Positions 56,721 to 64,000 of a DNA stretch of 64,000 nt are shown here, piece after piece. Location: positions 1,309 through 65,308 of the forward strand of contig LNAC01001225.1 in NCBI GenBank assembly GCA_002007465.1, given 5' to 3'. Under the pieces are notes generated by a model. The model was not told the origin of the DNA. It ran no database searches and saw only the letters and a list, made by a program, of their open reading frames with translations. This DNA is from Ailurus styani (lineage: Eukaryota; Chordata; Mammalia; Carnivora; Ailuridae). Position 1 is the first letter of the stretch. Every line of letters starts with the position of its first letter. The position numbers and the translations under genes are program-made.

Positions 56721-57650
56721 GTACAGTCTGGGTTATACCAGCGTCTTTCCAGGTTTCTGAATTCGGTACCTTCTTGAATTGGGTACTTGGTAAGGGTCCT
56801 ATGCTAGGCAGTGGGAATACATGGTGACCATGACAGGATCCCTGGCTATAGAGAGCTTCACTCTAACAGAAGGCTGCAAATAGCTGCAGGTGTGGGCGCT
56901 GCTGCCGCTGCCCCATGGGCAGAGTGGATCAATATCTTGCCATAACAGTAGCCTTCCAATGGAGGGCCCCCACTGTAGCCACAGCTCATCACTTAGGCAG
57001 CTCTGCTGTAGAGTACTTAACACTGGGGACTGGAGGGAGGAGCAGAAGTGTGCAGGGAGGGAGCTTAACGTCCTGGGGAAACATGGCACATGTGCCAGGA
57101 CCATTGATTCTGCTCAGAATGTGGGGAAGGGAGGTGTGGTTAAAATACAGATGCACGATGAAGTAGAACTTTTAAGTTCCTATGAAGTTTTAAGATGAAA
57201 TAGGGCTTTTCAAAGAGTTTTATATTAGGTACTTTTAGGATATTAAGTGAGGGTCATTCATTAAAAATAATTAAGAAGGGTTGGTCCAGTCTAGCCATTT
57301 CATCTTACAAGAAAACTGAGACTAGTGACCTCTAGTTATCACAGGGTGTAGTATCTCACTAACTTGGATGCTAATAATGTTTCTCAAGTAGCAGGTTACT
57401 CTTTTTTATATATAAAGCACAGCTGTGTCTGTGGTCACATAAGTTGGTAGAGCCAGGACAGACATCAGAATCTACATCTTTAGGCCCCTTAGCCTTCCCT
57501 CACCCATTTTCTTTCGTCTGCGCGGGAGTTCCGGATCTCTATAGTGAAAAGCTCTGGAGGTGTCTGAGCTCTTTCTTTTTGCTGAATTAGGTCACTCTTC
57601 AAGTCAATTAACATAATCTCATCTCCTGTGTTGGTTTCAGAATGGTTTAG
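56721..57650. other. Intron 2, nothing recognised
   Basis: Open frames of about 100 codons on both strands near 56800-57200 overlap one another and show no family resemblance. Confidence 0.4.
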
Positions 57651-57666
57651 TAGTGATTTGTCATTC

Positions 57667-57857
57667 AGGGCACCTTGGTGGCTCAGTCCATTAAGTGTCT
57701 GCCTTGGCTCAGGGTCCTGGGATTAAGCCCTGCATCCAGCTCCCTGCTCAGCCGGGAGTCTGCTTCTCTCTCCCTCTCTCTCTCCCTCCCCCCTCCTCAT
57801 GCTCTCTCTCTCTCTCTCTCTCTCAAATAAATAAATAAATAAAATCTTTAAAAAAAA
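57667..57857 (+). mobile_element. Can-SINE, 16-bp TSD, (CT)n
   Basis: TSD TAGTGATTTGTCATTC at 57651-57666 and 57858-57873. A long TCTC repeat at 57770-57824. Confidence 0.94.
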
Positions 57858-58199
57858 TAGTGATTTGTCATTCTGACAAAATTCTACCATAGTTTAATAA
57901 TTTGAATATGAAAATTTTCTGGAATTTATTGTATAAACATTGCTTGAACACTTGCCAACCTAAATTGTTTAGGACACTCTTCCAGGTAAATACTAAAAAG
58001 ATGAAAGTACAAATTCTTTTTCTCTGAGTTGAATTACAAGGTGAGACTAATGAATCAATACAGACTTCCTTGATTCTCTGAACCTAAATTGCAGGATGCT
58101 TCTCTTCCCTTTGTTTTCTCGGCTCAAGCTCCATTATTTGTATCCCTCAGACATTTTAGGCACACACTCACCTTAAGGTATTTACTCTGTGCTTGGAAC

Positions 58200-58530
58200 A
58201 CTTTTAACCAAAATAGTCATATGATTGACCTCCTCCAAGTCTTTGCTTAAATGTCTACTGCCCCAGTGAGGCCCACCCTGCCCACCCTATTTAGAATTGC
58301 AACCTGTCCCACACCCTAGCATGAGTTTTCCCTCTTCACTCTCCTCCTCCCCCCCCCATAGCATCTGTTACTGTATAAAATGTAATTTAATTGGTTGTTT
58401 TGCTTATTGCTATCTCCCTTTCTCAGAAGGTAAGCTCCACAAGGGTATGGTTGGGCCCTTAGTGCCTAGAACAGTCCTTGAATGTAGAAAGAATTTAATA
58501 AATATTTGGTCTGCTTTGTTTCTATGGTGT
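58200..58530 (+). mobile_element. L2 LINE 3' end
   Basis: CTCCAAGTCTTTGCTTAAAT, AAGGTAAGCTCCACAAGGGT, GTGCCTAGAACAGTCCTTGA and AATTTAATAAATATTTGGT follow the L2 terminal consensus. Confidence 0.8.
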
Positions 58531-59179
58531 CCCGTGGACTTCTGGAAGTAAGAAAGATACTTTTCCCCCAGCTGCCTCTACTCTCCATGTTTTAGGCTCT
58601 GTCTTTCCTTAAAGGAGAGATTCTGAGTTTCAAGGAAAATGGTAAGGTGCTTACTGATAAATTGAAATTTGGTATGTCTTATTTTATACAAACCATTAAA
58701 GAGGAAAGATGTCCATGTTCCAAAGTACATTAATGGATTAATTGATTTTACACATTTTTAAAGAAAGGATACTTCCCAGGTGTGCTTTCCATTGCAGAGA
58801 TTCTTAGGGATAGATTAAAGATCTATTTTCAATTTGGAGATGTGTGGAAGTCAGATTCACTCAATTAACATTGTCCTATCAAGTTCAGGAACTTAAAATC
58901 TTGATGGATTAAAAGAGATTGAAATCACATATGGTCAGCCTATTGTATGAATAAGATTGAGCCTTCTGGGTGTTTCTAGAACAAGACCTGCGTGGTTTGG
59001 AAGTTGGTAATGGTGTGTACCTGGGACATGCTTCCTTTAACTGTCTCCATTCCTGCCACTGTTTGGTTCTGTACTCCTGTCTTGATTAACTGTTAGTCCC
59101 TCAGTGTGTTAAGTTGTCTTCCTTTTATTCCAGTCTATCCTCCCTAGTACTGGTGGTTATTTTCTTGGAATCGAATGTG
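58531..59179. other. Intron 2, nothing recognised
   Basis: Unique-looking; no exon or repeat. Confidence 0.4.
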
Positions 59180-59400
59180 CTTGTGTCAGTCCTTTAAAGA
59201 GCTTCATTGAGGTAGCCTGTCACAAGGCTCTTCAGAGTCTGGCCTCCGCATGTTTTGAGACCTCTTCAGCCTTTTTCAGTTTTTGGTCCTTCATGATATA
59301 TCATTCCCTTTTACTCCTTTGTGTGTATTCCTTCTTCATCTTTGTCGTGAAGCCTGCCCATCTCCCTCAGTCTCCTCAGGCATTAGTTGGTCAGCTTTCT
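59180..59400 (+). mobile_element. L2-like fragment
   Basis: CTTTAAAGAGCTTCATTGAG and CACAAGGCTCTTCAGAGTCT resemble the L2 C-terminal/3' region. Weak. Confidence 0.45.
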
Positions 59401-59449
59401 TCCCACAATACATAGTCCAATAAAGGTGGCACTAGGAATTACTACTTAA

Positions 59450-59830
59450 TAGAATTTTTTCTTTTTTCTGATTTTTAATTTTTTAAGTAATTTTTTTTTT
59501 TTTTTAAGATTTTATTTATTCATTTGACACAGAGAGAGATTACAAGTAGGCAGAGAGGCAGGCAGAGAGAGAGGAGAGAGGAGGAAGCAGGCTCCCTGCT
59601 GAGCAGAGAGCCCGATGTGGGCCTCGATCCCAGGACCCTGGGATCATGACCTGAGCCGAAGGCAGCGGCTTTAACCCACTGAGCCACCCAGGCGCCCTAA
59701 TTTTTTAAGTAATTTTTAATTAAAAAAAAATTTAAGCTCAGTGTGAGCCTTGAACTCATGACCCTGAGATCAAGACCTGAGCCGAGATCAGGAGTCAGTC
59801 ACTCAACCAACTGAGCCACCCAGGCACCCC
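59450..59830 (-). mobile_element. Can-SINE interrupted by a younger SINE
   Basis: Outer element ends GAGCCACCCAGGCACCCC at about 59830. Its T-rich tail holds the nested copy at 59496-59697. Confidence 0.88.
59496..59697 (-). mobile_element. Young Can-SINE, 20-bp TSD
   Basis: GATTACAAGTAGGCAGAGAG body and GAGCCACCCAGGCGCCC head. TSD TAATTTTTTAAGTAATTTTT at 59476-59495 and 59698-59717. Nearly identical to 28881-29137. Confidence 0.94.
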
Positions 59831-60089
59831 TGAAATTTTTTCTTTTAAAAAGCTTTAAATAAATTATGTGTTATTTTTATGTCATTGTTGCCTGGCTTCT
59901 AAAATACATTTGTTGAATGAAAATTGTATATAGAAGGATTTAAATGTAAAAAATGAACCTTCATGGTGGGGGGGTTCCCTCAGAGAGGCTGTTTAGAGCA
60001 GGTAAGTCATAGTCTAGACCTTCATGAAAGTGAGGTTTGTGTGACAGAGATGAAGATGGAAGTCATCAGCCAACTTGGACATATCAGAG

Positions 60090-60310
60090 ACAATGTAGTG
60101 TGGGAAATATGTAGTCTCTTAAATTGTACAAACCTAAGTTTAAATCTCTTCTGCTTCTCTAGTGTGGGTATGGTAATGACTCAGTTCCCCTTGTGTCAGT
60201 AAAATGGACATGATAATGTCAACTTCATAGGGTTGTAAGGATTGTAGCAGAAATGTAAGGTGTGTCATATAGTACCTGACCCATCCTAGCCCTCACATTC
60301 CATACAGTGG
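60090..60310 (+). mobile_element. MIR
   Basis: CAAACCTAAGTTTAAATCTC, GTCAGTAAAATGGACATGAT and ATAGGGTTGTAAGGATTGTA follow MIR order. Confidence 0.75.
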
Positions 60311-63300
60311 TCATAGTTGGTTATGTTGTTAATAAAGGAACTATTCATCAAATTGAGTTTTATTTTCAATTAAAATGTTAATACTCAGTATTTACTAAGG
60401 TGTGTGTTTCTTCATTACTATGGCTGGTAGTGCTTTTGTGGTGACTTGGATTTTAGTTTTAGCTTTGCTTTTAGCTGATTGCTTGATTCAAGAGAGAAAA
60501 TTAATATTTATGCCTCAAGTATTTAACTTGTAGAGTCAAAGAGGGTCAACATATCTGTGAAATGCTTTGCATTCTTGCAGGGAGGTAACATATAAATATA
60601 GACATCAGTCTTTGAAAACTTAGTTTCCCTCTGTTTGAGAACAGGAGAATTAAAGGGGAAAGTCTTTCACTGGTGTACTAATGGAACTGGTCTTCTCCTT
60701 GCCCAGTTGATGATAACGATTGTTTATCTCTGCCTTGGTATAACCTAGGAGGATGGTTATGATGAGTGTGAATCCTTTTTCCTGTTTGACCTGGAAGACT
60801 TTTCGAAAAGGAGATCTTTTTACAATAACGATAAACGTTGAATCACTGAAGGGGGTAGGGGGTGTTAAAAAAAAAAAGCTTATTGTGACATTATTGAAAG
60901 AGGAAGCTAATCTGTATTGTCAGCTCAGGCCACAGCTAGAGCGTCATTTCTTGACAGATGAAACCATTTCTCAGAAAACATACTGTTTGAGGGTGGGAGG
61001 TGAAGGGAATATTCATCAGAAGTTTTTTCAATTTTTATCCAGTTTACAAGCTACAATTCTATTAGATACTGTATTTCTTCATTCACTTGGTGACAAGAAT
61101 TAAGAATAGATACTGTCCCCATTTAAAGTATAAATATATATATATATTTATACACACACATATATACATTCTTGATAGTTCAGCTTTTGGTGTTATTAGA
61201 TGTTGAGATAGACAATATCCTGTGATTGCTTTTGGGTATCTCATGCAGCGTAGATTGAAGTGTCTTCATTTTTCTCCCTTTTCTGGATTTTTTAAAAAAT
61301 AGGAAAGAGGGAGATAACCATATACTTACTTAGAATGATGATAAAGTACTGGGGGCTTTGGGGCTTAATACTCAGAGCCCAGGGGTTATGGGACTCTATT
61401 TGATAATCTCATTTCAGAGGTTTCTGGGCAGAATAAACTCTAGGAGAGGAGAAAGCATTTAACTTTCTAGTGTTTTTATTTTTGTTTTTTAATACTAATT
61501 CAAAAGTCAGAACTTTGTTTTGAAATCAACACTTCACAGATTTTGGGCTGACTGATAGTAACAGGGAAGAGAAAGGGGACATTTGACTCTCAAATTGTGA
61601 AGGGACCTGTGCCTACACTAACAGATATTTTAAGCCATACAGGAAGTGATGATTCCTAATTAGAGATGAGGCATTGTCTGTTATCTTTGCTAGAGAATAT
61701 AAATCATAAAGTCACAATTTCTCATAAAAAGCCTTTGATAGTTTCACTTCCTGAAATGTATAGTTACTATCTTTGTAGATAGTTTTAACATGGTATGTTT
61801 TAGTTAACACTAGAAACTCTCTTACTTCTTTCCCCCTGTGGAATCAGAATGTTAAATACACTTTAAAGTTTTTGTTAATGTTCTTAATAAAGCAGAAGAA
61901 TTAAAATAAGTTTCTAATAATGTAGGTGAATTTCAGTTTTGTTTTTAGTTAGTCCTGAGGAGAAAATACAGGTTCAACCAACATTTGTAGCCAGTTCTAA
62001 ATAGCTAGAGAGTTTCCCCAAGGATTACCTTCATTTTTTAGTCTTAATCTGATAGCAAAATTTAAATTTTTTTTCCCTGAGACAATTCTCAGTGTTCCTT
62101 TGCTTTTGTTGACTATATAAATAAATGTGAGGGAAGCAAGGCCACCATTTGGGGCAGGCTCTGCAGGACCCTGGTGTCTTTTAGGTAGCACCCTGCTCCC
62201 CTTTGGTCAGACCTTTGGGGCTCCAGGAAACGTATTTGTGCGTTTACCATTATGTGATTCGGTGTCTTCAATGTATTGGAGTAACAGCTGGTGTAGATTT
62301 TAAAGCTAGAGGGAAAATAACTGAATTCTAGTTCAAGGTCCTGAGGGCAGGGTATCAAATACTCTTAAAAACAAACTGCCAAAGGTCTTTCTCTGGGTTT
62401 ATTTCCTCCAGAACTTTGGATGGCAACCTGCAGGATAACTCAATTCCCAGTGCCCTGGAGAGGGACCTTCTCAGTTTTTATGGATTCTTGCTTCTGTTGG
62501 CCAAATTGCTTTTTTCACTTGTGCAATGGATATGATTAACCTTTGGGGTTTGGGTTCTTTCTGTGATTACAACATGAGGAAATACATTCCTTTGGTATTA
62601 TATTCTAGTGGAACACGAATTTTAGGGATGGTGTGGCATTCTGAAAGTGGACATTCTCCTGCTTTATCAGTGTTATCTAGGAGATATATGGTCTTTGTTT
62701 TGCTAATTAGGTAGCTGACCTTTTTACCGTCTCACGTAATTTAACTGTTAAAGGGTGATTAAGCTGTTAAAAAAAAAAAAGTGACTTTAAAAAAAAAAAA
62801 GGGCTTGCTGACATCATCTTTCCGAGAACACTAGTATAAGTGATTTACTATAACAAGATCTTAGTTTTTCCTGTTGGCAAATGACATGTAATATTTACAG
62901 AGGTCTTGGGTTCAGTCCAGCAGAAACATCTCAGATAAATTGATGTGTGAAACTGTGGCCATTTACCATTTTCTTTCATATGGAGATAATGTAAACACGT
63001 TTTGTTTTAAGTTTAAAAGTGGGGAGAAAAAGGATATTTAGTATAAATTTCCTTCAGGAAAGCAGTTTAAATAGAAGGTATTCTCCAGAGTTAAAATTCC
63101 AATGTGTTCAATTTATAATTCAGTTACATTTTTCTGACAGTTGTATATTTAGGATACTAAGCCAGTACTAACTCTGTTATTATGCATGTGCTTTCTCTCC
63201 CTGAGAAAACTTCTCTTTTTCCACCAAAATGTTAACAAAGTAAAGTTTTGTAGTCTGCATATTTAAATCTGAGATTTTTACTTTTTTTAACCCTAAAGCA

Positions 63301-63640
63301 TGATTTTTAATGGCTCCATTAAAGTAATAAATCTTTCATGTATACTGTAATTGTTGGACATTTTGGAAATTTGTGTTCTTTCCCCTTTTGTGTGTTACTG
63401 TTAATCCCTGTGTCTGTCTCTGGCTATATACATTGGTTTCATTCACAGAAATGGGAACCTTGGATTTAAAGGATTTATACTTGTTACTATAAATTGGGCA
63501 TCTTGAAAGTTCTCTTATAGTTTCATCTAGTGCTTACTAAGGGGCTAGACATGGCCTGGACAGCACCGAGCATTATCATTTTAAGAAAACAAAAACAAAC
63601 AAGCAAAAATAACTTCTCAAAAAAGTTTTAAATTAAAAAA
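60311..63640. other. Repeat-poor block of PTPN2 intron 2 with immune-type motifs
   Basis: About 3.3 kb in which I recognise no SINE, LINE or LTR, unusual for this window. It carries TTCTCAGAA (60968-60976) and TTCCGAGAA (62820-62828), both STAT5-type; an ETS site ACAGGAAGTG (61640-61649); and GTTTCACTTCC (61741-61751), whose complement GGAAGTGAAAC matches the ETS/IRF composite GGAANNGAAA. A TA/CA microsatellite lies near 61131-61170. No exon-like frame was found. Best reading: unique intronic DNA that may include an enhancer. Confidence 0.35.
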
Positions 63641-64000
63641 AAAGTTATCTTTTCATTTTATTTGCATTTCTTTGATTAATAGTGAGATTAAATGTTTTTC
63701 ACATTTATTAGTCTTTTGTGTATTGACCTTGTTCACTTTTTAAAAACAGTGGTCTCTGTTGTTTCTTGCTGATTTGTTTGTACTCTTCATATCTTAATGC
63801 TTTGGTTGTATTTTTTTTTATGAGCATTCATGACATTTTCATAATTTTGAGGTGTGTTTTTAAAAAATTGTTGTGTAGTGGACATCCAATATTAGTTTCA
63901 GGTGTACAATGTAATGATTCAACATTCATATACATTCTGAAATGCTTACCACAATAAGTGTAATTATGATCTGTTGCCATAGAAAGTTACTAAAATATTA
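63641..64000 (-). mobile_element. L1 3' fragments, cut by window edge
   Basis: Antisense L1: TTTGCATTTCTTTGATTAAT and ATTAGTTTCAGGTGTACAAT (3'UTR start region near 63890). Confidence 0.7.

Larger units (their letters stand above)
43329..64000 (+). other. PTPN2: PTPN2 intron 2 (partial, at least 20.7 kb)
   Basis: Starts with donor GTAAGT after exon 2. I searched by eye for exon 3, which in other mammals encodes a segment beginning DHSRVKLQNAEN, and did not find it, so the intron appears to run past the right edge. It contains L1, L2, MIR, MLT1 and SINE copies, and a repeat-poor block near the right end. Confidence 0.8.

Noticed and set aside
60753..61103. 116-codon open frame in intron 2
   Set aside because: No recognisable domain, contains an A-run encoding KKKK, and has no convincing splice sites tying it to PTPN2. 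Kept only as part of the repeat-poor block.

Overview
The window is mammalian nuclear DNA. It is AT-rich, dense in interspersed repeats and has only two short coding exons. The many tRNA-derived SINEs have the carnivore Can-SINE layout: a head resembling GCGCCTGGGTGGCTCAG, a middle GGTCATGATCTCAGGGTC block, a CT-rich stretch, then (AAATA)n and AATCTT. Several also carry a CTGCCTACTTGTGATCTCT tail. From memory of such elements this points to an arctoid carnivore, probably a mustelid. That is inference; the order Carnivora is the safer call.

The one gene recognised is PTPN2 (TC-PTP, T-cell protein tyrosine phosphatase) on the + strand. A CpG-island promoter lies around 22.5-23.5 kb. Coding exon 1 (22842-22910) starts MSATVEREFEELD. 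Intron 1 is 20.3 kb, exon 2 (43238-43328) encodes [20 protein letters not shown] and onward, and intron 2 runs off the right end. I could not find exon 3, so the catalytic domain proper lies to the right of the window. The first 22.4 kb is upstream intergenic DNA.

Upstream region (1-22400): the 5' end of a minus-strand L1 at the left edge, MLT1-type LTRs, L1 fragments in both orientations, a probable solo ERV LTR (7568-8182), and a decayed plus-strand endogenous retrovirus with both LTRs (11155-19618). That provirus has been hit by seven SINEs. Two copies of a different, minus-strand LTR-like repeat lie outside it (9471-9830 and 20885-21580). A short L1 3' end (20274-20468) has a perfect 16-bp target-site duplication.

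Intron 1 (22911-43237): L1 and L2 remnants, a MER2/Tigger DNA transposon, about 18 SINEs including a nested pair, and an unusual 46-bp hairpin at 30031-30076 with a STAT5-type motif in each arm. Intron 2 (43329-64000): more L1, L2, MIR and SINE copies, then about 3.3 kb almost free of recognisable repeats (60311-63640) that holds two STAT5-type motifs and an ETS/IRF composite motif.

No previously undescribed gene system is visible. The best leads are regulatory. TC-PTP dephosphorylates JAK1, JAK3 and several STATs, so STAT-type motifs in its own promoter and introns would fit negative feedback. This is a hypothesis from motif reading only. Repeat boundaries and family names were judged by eye against remembered consensus sequences. 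Boundaries backed by a target-site duplication (TSD) are exact to a few bases; the others may be off by tens of bases.
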